Source of the DNA: Paenibacillus_F chitinolyticus_A
Lineage (GTDB): Bacteria > Bacillota > Bacilli > Paenibacillales > NBRC-103111
Length of the DNA: 64,000 bases
Assembly: GCF_045038035.1 (NCBI RefSeq)
Contig: NZ_CP173427.1
Coordinates: forward strand, 868,001-932,000
Direction: 5' to 3'
Below the pieces are notes generated by a model, which saw only the letters and a program-made list of their open reading frames with translations, was not told the origin of the DNA and made no database searches. The position numbers were made by a program, and so were the translations under genes. Each line of letters starts with the position of its first letter. The first letter of the stretch is position 1. This document shows, one piece after another, positions 18,145-27,208 of the stretch.

Positions 18145-19284
18145 ATGAAAATACACCTGTATACGAAACTGTTCGTGGCGCTGCTGATCTCCGGAATGGG
18201 CTTTTACTTCTATACCGCCACTCAGGCCAAAGACCATAAAATCAATTCCGTCTACGTCATCCCGACCGGGGACAAGCTGGACCAGATCAACTTCGAGGAA
18301 AAGAAGATCGACATCGCGTTCTTGGCTTTCGCCCAGATAGGGGACAAGTACAAGGTATCCTTTCATAAAGACGAAGCGGCGGATGCCGAAATCAAGGAGA
18401 ACATCAAAAAGCTCAAAAAAAACAATCCCAAAACGAGCCTCGTGCTCGCGGTAGGGGGATACGGCGCGGACGGCTTTTCCGACGCCAGCCTGCAGGAGAA
18501 CCGGCGGACGTTTACCGACAACATTATCGCGCTGGTCAAAGAACTCGGCCTGGACGGGGTCGATATCGATTGGGAATATCCGGCCTCGGATGCCTGGGGA
18601 ACGCAAAAATCCCGCAGCGAAGACACGCAGAACTTCACGTTCCTGATGAAGGAACTCAGAGAGAAGCTGAACCAGCTTCCGCATAAGAACAAGAAGTACA
18701 TCCTGACCTTCGCGTCGGGGACGCAGGACTGGTACTTCAAGAACGTCGAGGTTAAGAAAGTGGAAAAATACGTCGACTACATTAACGTCATGAGCTACGA
18801 TCTGACGGGCAAATGGTCGGATACGACGGGGCTTAACTCTAATCTGTACAAGGATGCGGAGAACAAATCCCTAGACAGCGTGGACGGCATTGTGCAGCTG
18901 TATCTCAGCCATCATATCGATCCGGCGAAGCTGCTGCTCGGAGTTCCCGCGTATTCGTACGGATGGGAAGACGTCAAGAGCGACGGCGACGGAGCGTTCT
19001 CGCCGGGCAAGCCGATCGACATCGACAAAACCGATCTCAGCTACAAGACCATCGAGGAGAAATACATGGACAAGAACGGGTTCAAACGGTATTTCGACGA
19101 GAAGGCCAAAGCCGCTTATTTGTACGACGGACAAACGTTCATCTCTTACGAGGATAAAGAAGCGCTCCGCGAAAAAATCGCCTACATTAAGGCGAACAAT
19201 CTCGGCGGCGCCATGGTCTGGGAATATTCCCAGGATGCGGACGACGGGCTTGTGAAGTACTTGGGGGATCATTTGAACGAATAA
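18145..19284 (+). CDS. Glycoside hydrolase family 18 protein, membrane-anchored or secreted
   Basis: 379 residues starting 2 bases after the acyltransferase stop. A hydrophobic N-terminal segment (about 7-24) is a signal or membrane anchor, ending near ATQAKD. The GH18 barrel shows the catalytic signature DGVDIDWEYP at about 138-147 with the acid Glu, plus YVDYINVMSYDLTG, KLLLGVPAYSYGW and a closing GGAMVWEYSQDADDGLVKYL. The family hydrolyses chitin-like beta-1,4-GlcNAc polymers by substrate assistance; some members process exopolysaccharides. Its position makes trimming or release of the operon's own polymer more likely than chitin feeding. No carbohydrate-binding module or LysM domain is present. 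Confidence 0.85.
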   Translation: MKIHLYTKLFVALLISGMGFYFYTATQAKDHKINSVYVIPTGDKLDQINFEEKKIDIAFLAFAQIGDKYKVSFHKDEAADAEIKENIKKLKKNNPKTSLVLAVGGYGADGFSDASLQENRRTFTDNIIALVKELGLDGVDIDWEYPASDAWGTQKSRSEDTQNFTFLMKELREKLNQLPHKNKKYILTFASGTQDWYFKNVEVKKVEKYVDYINVMSYDLTGKWSDTTGLNSNLYKDAENKSLDSVDGIVQLYLSHHIDPAKLLLGVPAYSYGWEDVKSDGDGAFSPGKPIDIDKTDLSYKTIEEKYMDKNGFKRYFDEKAKAAYLYDGQTFISYEDKEALREKIAYIKANNLGGAMVWEYSQDADDGLVKYLGDHLNE

Positions 19285-19321
19285 GAAAAGGGAGCGGACG
19301 CTTCAGAAGCAAACGGCCCCG

Positions 19322-19350
19322 GGCTGTCTCTTAGGAGGCAGCCTTTTTTG
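19322..19350 (+). terminator. Terminator of the exopolysaccharide operon
   Basis: GGCTGTCTC-TTAG-GAGGCAGCC (one G-U pair) is followed by TTTTTT, about 40 bases after the GH18 stop. Confidence 0.85.
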
Positions 19351-19386
19351 TATCGGGGGCCGGGTTCTATGCAAACGACACCGAGG

Positions 19387-20118
19387 CTATATTCGGGGAG
19401 TAAATTTCCGGCCGAAAATATGGCCGTCCTTATAGCCGTCGTCCCCGAAGAAATCTTTTGCCAGATGCATGTATAAGCGGGGATGAACAAGCGATAAAGG
19501 ATCCGATTCCGATGGCAGGTAATCTTTAAGGGAAGCATAACGGCTCAGGGCTTCTTCTCTTACATAAAGCAGGGTGTTTTGTGCGTACCACCACTGGACA
19601 TGAGCATTTTCCCAGACCTGCTTGCGGATACAATCAATGGCGACAAATCCTTTTTTGTTAAAAAGATCCGCCCAGTAGCCCGGCCACTGCTCGTTAATAT
19701 GATTTTTCCCCCCCTGATAAGGAATAGCGGCGGAGAATAAAACGGCATCCCCGTGAGAAACGAGGGTATTTACATAGGTTTCGGCGGAAGTATGGGGCAG
19801 GTGTTCGCCGACCTCCAGGGAAACGACCAGATCATACTGCTTTCCGGAAGAAAAGAACGTGACAAGATCATGTTTCCTGAAATTCTCTTTCGGTATTTGG
19901 AGCATGTCCTCGTTCACATAATCACCGTCTACCCCCAGGATTTCCCCGACTCCGAGGTTTTTAAAAACGGAAAGCCAGGCGCCCGTGCCGCACCCGATGT
20001 CGATGACGGATTCCGGGTTAATAAGGTCCAAGAGAATAGGAACTATCTCGCAGGCCGATTTCCTGGACCCATCCTGCTGTGACTTAAAAAAATCCGGGTT
20101 ATAAACGGTTTCGTTCAT
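19387..20118 (-). CDS. Class I SAM-dependent methyltransferase
   Basis: 243 residues from the ATG at 20118 (AAAGGAG upstream); an earlier ATG 33 bases before lacks a ribosome site. Motif I is VIDIGCGTGAWLSVF at about 47-61, with an acidic residue ending strand 2 (ILGVDGD) and YDLVVSLEVGEHLPH as motif IV. Such proteins transfer a methyl group from S-adenosylmethionine, often to sugars or small metabolites. The C-terminal half carries an aromatic-rich segment (HVQWWYAQNTLLYV). Methyltransferases of this form occur near glycan clusters, but this one is convergent with the GH18 gene and separately transcribed. Substrate unknown. Confidence 0.78.
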   Translation of the reverse strand: MNETVYNPDFFKSQQDGSRKSACEIVPILLDLINPESVIDIGCGTGAWLSVFKNLGVGEILGVDGDYVNEDMLQIPKENFRKHDLVTFFSSGKQYDLVVSLEVGEHLPHTSAETYVNTLVSHGDAVLFSAAIPYQGGKNHINEQWPGYWADLFNKKGFVAIDCIRKQVWENAHVQWWYAQNTLLYVREEALSRYASLKDYLPSESDPLSLVHPRLYMHLAKDFFGDDGYKDGHIFGRKFTPRI

Positions 20119-20289
20119 TGTTTTCACTACTCCTTTTCCACTGGGAATCATGATGGTTTTTCAACGTTGTTCAGACAATTGAATCGGGATTAGTATTTTA
20201 TGGTAAATTATACCTTGTTTTATCTATTGCTTACAATCGTTTAAAAAAGGTTTAGTATTGTTTTCCACATCCGCACGCAAAAAAAAGCG

Positions 20290-21171
20290 TCAGCTCCCCG
20301 GAGCCGATGCTTTTGGCGGTTCTATGTGCTTTTCCGTCTCTAGGTCAGGCGAAATGCCGCCGTTTTCTTCAGGTTCATCCCCATAGCGTGCGAGCGCCCG
20401 CGCCGACGAATCGGCCATCCGCCACCTCAGATGCCGTCCTTCCACGACTTTTACTCTCTTTCCGAGAAAACGGATTTTGGATAAAATGTACTCCGCGTCT
20501 TCACTCATATAAGTCAGCCGGATTTGGTACAGATCCATCTCGTCGTCATAGTTGACCTCTTTCTCGAAGCAGGAGAAAGCGTACAGAATCCGTGACAACT
20601 CACGGTTATAAGTGCGCACGACTTCGATGACCGAGCTTTCTTTGCGCAGCCGGGTGCTCTGGTCAAGCTTGGCGGTAATTTCCTCGTATACGCCGTCCGC
20701 CGGAGCCTCAGCCTCCAGCTCAAGGATGCTGCCGAGCCTGGTCGCCATATACATGCGGTTCCGCAAATGGTACCAGAGCAGGTACCATTCTTTCTTCACC
20801 ATGGAGTATTCCAGTTTGTATGGGATGCCCGATTGCCTCTCCATCGTACGGCCGTTTCGGATCCGGTAGCTGAGCCGGATTCCCTGCCGTTCCCGCATTA
20901 AACGGCGCAGGGGGCGCAGAAGCGGATGATACACCTGCTTGTCGGGGCTTTTGGCCTTCTCCGTGACAAGGGAAGCCGTCCCCAGATCCGGCTCCTCTTC
21001 GAGAAGGCTGCGCAGCTTCGCCAGCGTTTCGGCCGCAAATGCCTCTTCTGCGGCGGAATGCTCCAGAGCGGACTTTAACCAGGTGCGCTCATGGGAAGTC
21101 AGCGTCACGACACCGGACTCCTCCAGCCGGGAAATCATCTGGTAGTTAAAGATTTTCTCGAACAGGTTCAT
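20290..21171 (-). CDS. WYL-domain transcriptional regulator, second of an overlapping pair
   Basis: 293 residues. A short N-terminal helical region lacks a clear HTH. The middle contains a WYL-like core: IRLSYRIRNGRTMERQSGIPYKLEYSMVKKEWYLLWYH is the beta-barrel with the ligand-binding Trp-Tyr-Leu. A C-terminal extension covers LSKIRFLGKRVKVVEGR. The start overlaps the 3' end of the upstream WYL gene by 26 bases, so the two are translated from one message and probably act together. WYL proteins sense nucleotides or nucleic acids and often control DNA-damage or anti-phage genes. The C-terminus is acidic and Pro-rich with no recognised domain. Confidence 0.75.
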   Translation of the reverse strand: MNLFEKIFNYQMISRLEESGVVTLTSHERTWLKSALEHSAAEEAFAAETLAKLRSLLEEEPDLGTASLVTEKAKSPDKQVYHPLLRPLRRLMRERQGIRLSYRIRNGRTMERQSGIPYKLEYSMVKKEWYLLWYHLRNRMYMATRLGSILELEAEAPADGVYEEITAKLDQSTRLRKESSVIEVVRTYNRELSRILYAFSCFEKEVNYDDEMDLYQIRLTYMSEDAEYILSKIRFLGKRVKVVEGRHLRWRMADSSARALARYGDEPEENGGISPDLETEKHIEPPKASAPGS

Positions 21172-22477
21172 AGTAGGCTTGAATCTCCTTCCATTCCGCG
21201 ATGAATTCTTGTCTCAGCTGCCGGGGCGCGAGCACTTCACAGCTGGACCCGAAGCTGCGGAGCCAGGGCTTGATCTCGGTCAGTCCGTTGACCGTAATTT
21301 CGTAGACGAATGATTCTTCGCTCTCTTCGGTAATCGTCCCCCATTGCCCTTGCAGCAGCACCCTCTCCTTGATAAAGTCGGCCGGAGCATCCAGCGGCCT
21401 GTAGAAACGCGCACGGACCTTAACGGGTCCGGATGTATCGATGAGCCAGCTGTAGCGCGTTTTCTCTTCCAGTTCCGCCAGCTTGCTCCGGAACTCTTCT
21501 TCCGTGACGGGGCTCTGCTCCTCAATCTGGGTGAGTCCTTCGATCCGGAACTTCATGATCCCTTTTCTCGCATCATTGCCGAGCAGATACCATCTTCCGT
21601 ACTGATGGTCATACACAACCTTCAGCGGAAGCACATGCGCCTGTTTCCCGTCCGTCTCCCGTTCGAACAGGGGATTCGTATTGCGGGAGGCATAGCTTTT
21701 GTGCGTCTTCGGCGAAAAATACAGAAACCGGAGCTTCCTCCGCTGCCGGATAGCCTGAAAGAGGGGGAACAGATGCGCTTCGTCCAGAATGCGCGAGTAA
21801 TAGTGATATTTGTATAAAAAAGGCTCGGCGATTGCCGCTTCCAGCCCCTGCTGCCGGATCGCCTTCTTGAGGCTGTCCCGGAGGAGATAGCCCTGTACGG
21901 AAGGAAGCCGGGTATTCGCCATCACGTCCGCAAAATCGTACAGGTCCAGAAGCTCCTCCCGGCTCAGCTGCCGGATCAGATCGTTATGCAGGAGGTACCG
22001 GTAGGGGCGGCTGCTTCCTTCTTTGCGGATCACGCCGACTTCCTCCAAATATTTGAGGTCGGAGCGGATCGTTTTCTCGTCGGGGAGAGGAACATCGTCC
22101 GGCATTCCGCCGCAGCATGCGTCGATCAGTTCTCCGGCCGACATGGCCTGCTCCCGCTTCTGCATGACCGCCAGAAGGAAAGGCAGACGACGGCTCTCGG
22201 ATTCCTTCATGGATTTCGCCCGGTAAAGGAAGAGGAGCAGCGGATCGGAGGATTCATAGTAATTGAAACGGAGCATCTCCGCGAATTCCCGGCCCTGTTC
22301 TTCGGCCAGCGGATAAGAGACGGCGCTCGCTATTTCTTTGAGCCGGCGTAACGTTTTATCGAAGGTATGTACGGAAATGCCCAGCCGCTCGGCAAACTGC
22401 TGCCGGCTGTAGGCCCCGCTCGTCAGAACAAGCAGACGAAGGAATTGAATTTCTTTATCGAAGCTTTCGCGGGCCAT
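21146..22477 (-). CDS. HTH-WYL-WCX transcriptional regulator
   Basis: 443 residues. The N-terminus has a winged-helix HTH (TSGAYSRQQFAERLGISVHTFDKTLRRLKEI) and a second HTH-like region near 150. The WYL core is at about 245-310 (RRKLRFLYFSPKTHKSY...HVLPLKVVYDHQYGRWYLLG), followed by a WCX-type extension ending EIKPWLRSFGSSCEVLAP. A strong GGAGGGGGAGGAC site precedes the ATG. The gene overlaps the second WYL gene. About 850 bases upstream, on the opposite strand, begins the hen1-pnkp RNA-repair operon; WYL proteins regulate repair and defence operons in many bacteria, so a functional link is possible but unproven. Confidence 0.82.
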   Translation of the reverse strand: MARESFDKEIQFLRLLVLTSGAYSRQQFAERLGISVHTFDKTLRRLKEIASAVSYPLAEEQGREFAEMLRFNYYESSDPLLLFLYRAKSMKESESRRLPFLLAVMQKREQAMSAGELIDACCGGMPDDVPLPDEKTIRSDLKYLEEVGVIRKEGSSRPYRYLLHNDLIRQLSREELLDLYDFADVMANTRLPSVQGYLLRDSLKKAIRQQGLEAAIAEPFLYKYHYYSRILDEAHLFPLFQAIRQRRKLRFLYFSPKTHKSYASRNTNPLFERETDGKQAHVLPLKVVYDHQYGRWYLLGNDARKGIMKFRIEGLTQIEEQSPVTEEEFRSKLAELEEKTRYSWLIDTSGPVKVRARFYRPLDAPADFIKERVLLQGQWGTITEESEESFVYEITVNGLTEIKPWLRSFGSSCEVLAPRQLRQEFIAEWKEIQAYYEPVRENL

Positions 22478-22656
22478 AGTCCTCCCCCTCCCGTTTTATT
22501 CCCTAAAATCTGTCATCTTTTCATTGTATCAAAGGCTGGAGACGGGGGGAATGGAAAACTTTCTCTGGCGTCGTAATACTTTCGCCATGTTCCGCTTACG
22601 CCGGATGAGCGAGAATAAGGATAAGAAAAAGGCATGAATGGGGGGAGGCCGAAGGG

Positions 22657-22718
22657 AATAAAAAAAGACCGGGCAGCGTTTGGAAGTGAGGGTTCTTCTT
22701 CGCTACCTAGTCTTGGCT
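22657..22718 (-). terminator. Terminator of the small secreted-protein gene
   Basis: On the minus strand AGACTAGGTAGCG pairs with CGCTGCCCGGTCT (one mismatch, two G-U pairs) across a 30-base loop, followed by TTTTTT. It begins right after the stop of the 131-residue gene. Confidence 0.7.
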
Positions 22719-22720
22719 AA

Positions 22721-23116
22721 TTATTTCGTGTAGAACGCATTCAAATTGTAATTATGGTTTCCATCCGCGCTGTAGCCCGATTTCACAGCTATTCTGAAAT
22801 AGTAAGCCGTGTTTTCTTTTAAAGACGTGTATGTGCCTGTAATATCTTGTTCTACCGATTTCAGAGAAATTTGTTTATCCGCATCATATAGCGAAACCTT
22901 ATAAATTTGTCCACCGGGAGAGGTAAGAGTGAGTTTAAAGGTTACTCCCTTAACACCTTTGGGTACTACGAAACGAACCCAGTCGACCTGATCTTCTTTT
23001 TTTAGTTCGCCCTTATAGTCTCCCGGGGGGAAATCGGCGGCGAAAACGCTGGAGCCTAGCGAGAAAATCAATGTAAATACCATCATAATAGAAAGAATTA
23101 ATTTAGTGCGTTTCAT
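22721..23116 (-). CDS. Small secreted protein of unknown function (PPC-like beta domain)
   Basis: 131 residues from the ATG at 23116, preceded by GGGAGAGA; 11 extra codons upstream in frame lack a ribosome site. A clear signal peptide (MKRTKLILSIMMVFTLIFSLGSSVFAADF) would be cleaved after AFA or AAD. The mature 105 residues are beta-rich: DQVDWVRFVVPKGVKGVTFKLTLTSPGG, YKVSLYDAD, NTAYYFRIAVKSGYS. This resembles bacterial pre-peptidase C-terminal type domains that are usually appended to secreted enzymes. Here it stands alone. It lies between the WYL regulators and hen1 and has its own terminator. Base composition is more AT-rich than its neighbours. Function unknown. Confidence 0.7.
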   Translation of the reverse strand: MKRTKLILSIMMVFTLIFSLGSSVFAADFPPGDYKGELKKEDQVDWVRFVVPKGVKGVTFKLTLTSPGGQIYKVSLYDADKQISLKSVEQDITGTYTSLKENTAYYFRIAVKSGYSADGNHNYNLNAFYTK

Positions 23117-23332
23117 ACAATAATCTCTCCCAGTCTTAAAATTTTCCAATATGAATGTGATTTTTACGCGGAAAACGCAACCCTCAAATTAACAATATTG
23201 GAATAATTAAACATTATCATATTTTTTTGAACTAGGCAATGCCATTACAAAGGTTAGAAGATAGATTCGTTTTCCGCAGCATTCTGTTCGAAACTATATG
23301 AAAACTATAAACATATTAAGGAGAACCCTCTA

Positions 23333-24598
23333 ATGGCTATTGTTCAGTTGAGCTCGACAAATCCGCAGTTTTCTTATCTCATCCGCAAAAATCCGGAGTC
23401 CGGCATGCTGCTCAGACCGGTCCGCAAAGGCATAGCTTACGGCTGGTACACCGGCGAGAACACTTTTAACGTGTATTTCAAGGATGCGGACAACGAAATT
23501 TCCTACAAACAGCACGACAAGGAAGAATTCGAATACCTCAATGTGTCCCGTTACAATACGCCGTTGTTTCCGCTGAGCGCATGGAACGAGTTTTTTACGG
23601 CTCCGCTTAAAATCCGGGACGAACGGGATACGGAAGGGTTTACGCACACCGTCCGGATTCCGATGATTCACATCGAAATGATCCGGTACATTCATTTTTT
23701 TGAAAAGCATTTGCCGGATTTTACGTTTGAAATCGTGCATCAGGCGCATAAAACCTACTCTCTGACGGTGACGACGAACCTAAGTCTTTATCATCTGCTG
23801 CATGCCGTCAGTGTGCTCTGCTTGTTCTTGTCCACGTTCGGCAACGAATATATCGACATTTCCGATCTTCTGCTCGAGAAGTATATCCGGAGCGTTCAGG
23901 TGATCGACGCGCCGTTTTATATCCGCAGTTTGTTCGTCAGGAATTTCCTGAATTCGCGGGAGCGTTTTAAGAAATATAAGGCGGAGCTGGAAAAAACGGA
24001 CCGCTACGAAATCGATTTCGATTTCGGAGGGACAGGTCACCAGAGGCGGACTTTCATACGTAGTGAGCTTCCTTTTGACAAAGCGGTTCTCGATATCGGA
24101 TGCGGGGAAGGGTTTTACGCCCTCCCTTTCGCGGCTAAACTGGAAGACACTTACTACGCGGTAGATGTTGACGAAGAGGCGCTGGAAACGGTCGGCCGCA
24201 AGGCTCGGGCCAAGGAGCTGGATAATCTCGTTACCCTGCCTTCGATCGGGCATTTTCTCGACCAGTATAACGGAGAACAAGTCGATGTGATTCTGACGGA
24301 GGTCATTGAGCACATGAGCCGCGAGGAAGCGCGGGAGCTGATTTTGCAGGTTTGTGCGGAGGTCGATTTCGACCGGTTTATCATTACGACGCCTAACGCC
24401 GATTTCAATCCCTTCTATGAACTGGACGGTTACAGGCACCCCGATCATAAATGGGAGATGGGCGAGATGGAATTCAGGCAGTGGATCGACAGTTTCATCG
24501 GGACAACGGGCTGCCAGGCCAAATCGGCGGCCATCGGGGACGGAGTCAACACCATCCGCACGACACAGGGCGTTATTTTAAGGAAAAAGGAGGCGTAA
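23333..24598 (+). CDS. hen1: Bacterial Hen1, RNA 3'-terminal ribose 2'-O-methyltransferase
   Basis: 421 residues. The N-terminal half (about 1-235) is the bacterial Hen1-specific region that contacts and activates Pnkp. The C-terminal half is a Rossmann methyltransferase with VLDIGCGEGFYALPFA (about 252), and the metal-binding signature EVIEHM (about 324) followed by the downstream His in YRHPDHKWEMGEMEF. In the characterised Pnkp/Hen1 system the enzyme 2'-O-methylates the 3' end of a cleaved RNA before ligation so that the repaired RNA resists re-cleavage by ribotoxins. AAGGAG lies just before the ATG. The pnkp start follows after three bases, with its ribosome site inside the hen1 3' end. 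Confidence 0.92.
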   Translation: MAIVQLSSTNPQFSYLIRKNPESGMLLRPVRKGIAYGWYTGENTFNVYFKDADNEISYKQHDKEEFEYLNVSRYNTPLFPLSAWNEFFTAPLKIRDERDTEGFTHTVRIPMIHIEMIRYIHFFEKHLPDFTFEIVHQAHKTYSLTVTTNLSLYHLLHAVSVLCLFLSTFGNEYIDISDLLLEKYIRSVQVIDAPFYIRSLFVRNFLNSRERFKKYKAELEKTDRYEIDFDFGGTGHQRRTFIRSELPFDKAVLDIGCGEGFYALPFAAKLEDTYYAVDVDEEALETVGRKARAKELDNLVTLPSIGHFLDQYNGEQVDVILTEVIEHMSREEARELILQVCAEVDFDRFIITTPNADFNPFYELDGYRHPDHKWEMGEMEFRQWIDSFIGTTGCQAKSAAIGDGVNTIRTTQGVILRKKEA

Positions 24599-24601
24599 CC
24601 C

Positions 24602-27187
24602 GTGAACATTCAAACCCGCGTCCATACCATTTTCATGCTGGTCGGTTCGACCGAATGCGGCAAGACGACTTTTGCCAAGGAAGTTCTCATTCCCGGGCTT
24701 CAATTCGAAGCTTCCGATAAAGCGGTGAAAGCCAACGTTCAATATTTGTCCTCGGACCGCATCCGGCAGGAAATCCTCGGATTCGATTACGATAAATACG
24801 AACAGATTATGCTGGAATCCAGCGGCCAGGCTTTTCATCTCTTGTTCGAGCGGCTGAAGACGGCGACTTCTTTTCCCGTCAATGCCGAGTTTGTGGTGGT
24901 CGACACGACGGGGCTGGCCGAGGATTTTCGTGAGAAAGTCCGCGAGGTGGCGAAGGAAAACAACTACAACTTGGAAGTGATCCTTTTCGATTACCGGAAA
25001 CGGCACGATTATTATGCGTCCGAACGGTCCAAGAAGCTGATTACGTCCCATATCAACCGGCTGAAAAAAGACGTGATGGGCTCGCTCTCCCGCGAAGGGT
25101 ATACGAAAATTCACAAGGTGCGTGCCAAAGACTTCTACTCCCCGGAGGAAGGGAAGGCTAACGAAGCGTACACGGTTGAAATTCTGGACCTTGAGGAGTA
25201 TTTAGCCGCCGTACTACCGCAGGAGCACGACTGTATCATTGTCGGGGATGTTCACGAATGCGTGGACGATCTGAAAGGACTCCTGCTCGATTACGGCTTC
25301 AAGCTCAGCGGTAATTCACTGGAACTCCCGGACAAGCTGCGGCATACGAAAATCGTGCTGACGGGAGACTGGATCGATAAAGGCCATCGTACGAGAGCCA
25401 TCGTGGAATTCCTGTACGAAAATCGTGAACACTTTCTGCTTGTCCTCGGCAATCACGAAAACTTCGTGTTCAAGTACTTGAAAGGCGAGATCGGCGGCGT
25501 GGAGGAGGAACTGTTTCATTCGTATTTCACGTCCGTCGAGACGTTGAGGAAGGATGCCGAGCTGCTGCGGAAATTCAACGAGCTCGTCGGAATGTCGAAG
25601 CCGTTTTACCGCAAGGTCGGTAGCCGGGGACCTTCTTTCTACGTGACGCATTCGCCGTGCCGTAATAAATATATCGGGAAGCTGGATGCGAATTCGGCGC
25701 GTCATCAGCGTAATTTCAGGCTGGACCGGGAACAATCTTTCGAACGGCAGCTCGCTTTCCTGAAAGAAGAGGCCGTGAAGAATCATCCGTTTCACGTGTT
25801 TGGTCACGTCGCCGCGAAGAACGCGTTCCGGATCGGAAACAAGGTCCACGTGGACACAGGCTGCGTAAGCGGCAATAAGCTGACCGGGGTCAGCCTTTCG
25901 TTCAAGCCGTTTTTCAAATCGCGCGGCGCGGAGGCGGCGGTAATGCCGGAAGATCTGCCGGTTCTGTTCCGGGAAGATCGTAAAGTGACTCTTGGGGACC
26001 TGGAGGCCGAGGAACTGAGAAGGCTGCATTACTGCTCCCGAAACCGGATCAACACCATTTCCGGAACGATGTCTCCCGCGGACAAAGACGAAGCTGCGGG
26101 CGAACTGGAATCGCTGAGGCAGGGCCTGCGTTACTTTGCGGATCACGGGGTGGATAAAGTCGTGCTTCAGCCCAAATATATGGGTTCCCGATGCCAAATC
26201 TATTTGCACCGCGACCCCGACCATTGCTATGGCGTCAGCCGGAACGGCTACAAGATCAAGGGAGCCGATTTAAGCGATATTTTCAGGAGCTTGCTGGTAA
26301 AATACCGTGCCTATATGGAAGAAAACAAAATAGCCGTGCTTCTGCTGGACGGTGAATTGCTTCCCTGGCATGCGCTGGGGGAAGGGCTTATCGAGCGCCA
26401 GTTCAGACCGATCGAGAAGGCGCTGGAAGCGGAGCTGGATTTTCTGAAGGCGAACGGATTCGAAGAAGCGTTCGGCAAACTTGCGGAATCTTACGAGGCA
26501 AGCGGCTTCGAAAAGGATCAGTTCACGATGCCGAAGGCCCGTTTAAGCGAAAAATACGGTGCGAGCGTCTACCAGAACTACAAGCACATGCGCGGTCTGC
26601 TGGAGAAACGGGTCCCGCTGGAGGAGCACGAGACTGCATACCGCACGTATAAAAGGCAGCTGGAGCTTTACGGGGAGCCCGGCGAGCCGGAATACAAGCC
26701 GTTTGCGATCCTCAAGATCGTATATGAAAACGGCGAGGAGGAAATTCCGCAGCTTGCGACGTCCGGGATGTACGCATTTTTGTCCGAGGATAAATTTCTC
26801 CTGCTGAATTTGAATGACCCGGACAGCTACGTGAAAGCGGAAGCGTACTTCGAGAGCCTGACGACCGGTCTTCATATGGAAGGAGTCGTTATCAAGCCGG
26901 AGCTGCCCGGCAGCGAGACCGTGCCGTACATGAAAGTCCGCAACCGGGATTACTTGTCCCTCGTTTACGGATACGACTACCGCTTTCCGCACAAGTATGC
27001 CAAGCTCATGAAGCAGAAGAACATCAAGCTTAAGCTGCGAACCTCGCTGAACGAATACCTGCTGGGTCAGAAGATGCTTGCCGTGAAATACGGCGATATT
27101 GCACCTGACCACGAGGGATATAAGGAAGCTGCGGCCAATGTGCTGTTTGAAGTGGCGAAGGAGAAAGAGATCGACCCGAGGCTGTAG
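24602..27187 (+). CDS. pnkp: Polynucleotide kinase-phosphatase-ligase Pnkp (RNA repair)
   Basis: 861 residues from a GTG at 24602 with AAAGGAGG nine bases upstream. Three enzymatic domains are in order. The kinase has the P-loop GSTECGKTTFAKE (about 14-26). The metallophosphatase (about 205-440) has GDVHECVDDL, TGDWIDKG, LGNHENFV and the later His in HVFGHVAAKNAF. The ligase/adenylyltransferase has the nucleophile motif KYMGSR near 525. The protein heals 5'-OH and 2',3'-cyclic-phosphate ends of broken RNA and seals them; the ligase module needs Hen1 for activity. Length agrees with Clostridium thermocellum Pnkp. A degraded ORF and a repeat follow immediately downstream. Confidence 0.93.
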   Translation: MNIQTRVHTIFMLVGSTECGKTTFAKEVLIPGLQFEASDKAVKANVQYLSSDRIRQEILGFDYDKYEQIMLESSGQAFHLLFERLKTATSFPVNAEFVVVDTTGLAEDFREKVREVAKENNYNLEVILFDYRKRHDYYASERSKKLITSHINRLKKDVMGSLSREGYTKIHKVRAKDFYSPEEGKANEAYTVEILDLEEYLAAVLPQEHDCIIVGDVHECVDDLKGLLLDYGFKLSGNSLELPDKLRHTKIVLTGDWIDKGHRTRAIVEFLYENREHFLLVLGNHENFVFKYLKGEIGGVEEELFHSYFTSVETLRKDAELLRKFNELVGMSKPFYRKVGSRGPSFYVTHSPCRNKYIGKLDANSARHQRNFRLDREQSFERQLAFLKEEAVKNHPFHVFGHVAAKNAFRIGNKVHVDTGCVSGNKLTGVSLSFKPFFKSRGAEAAVMPEDLPVLFREDRKVTLGDLEAEELRRLHYCSRNRINTISGTMSPADKDEAAGELESLRQGLRYFADHGVDKVVLQPKYMGSRCQIYLHRDPDHCYGVSRNGYKIKGADLSDIFRSLLVKYRAYMEENKIAVLLLDGELLPWHALGEGLIERQFRPIEKALEAELDFLKANGFEEAFGKLAESYEASGFEKDQFTMPKARLSEKYGASVYQNYKHMRGLLEKRVPLEEHETAYRTYKRQLELYGEPGEPEYKPFAILKIVYENGEEEIPQLATSGMYAFLSEDKFLLLNLNDPDSYVKAEAYFESLTTGLHMEGVVIKPELPGSETVPYMKVRNRDYLSLVYGYDYRFPHKYAKLMKQKNIKLKLRTSLNEYLLGQKMLAVKYGDIAPDHEGYKEAAANVLFEVAKEKEIDPRL

Positions 27188-27208
27188 AGCGAGTAAACCG
27201 TTACAAAG

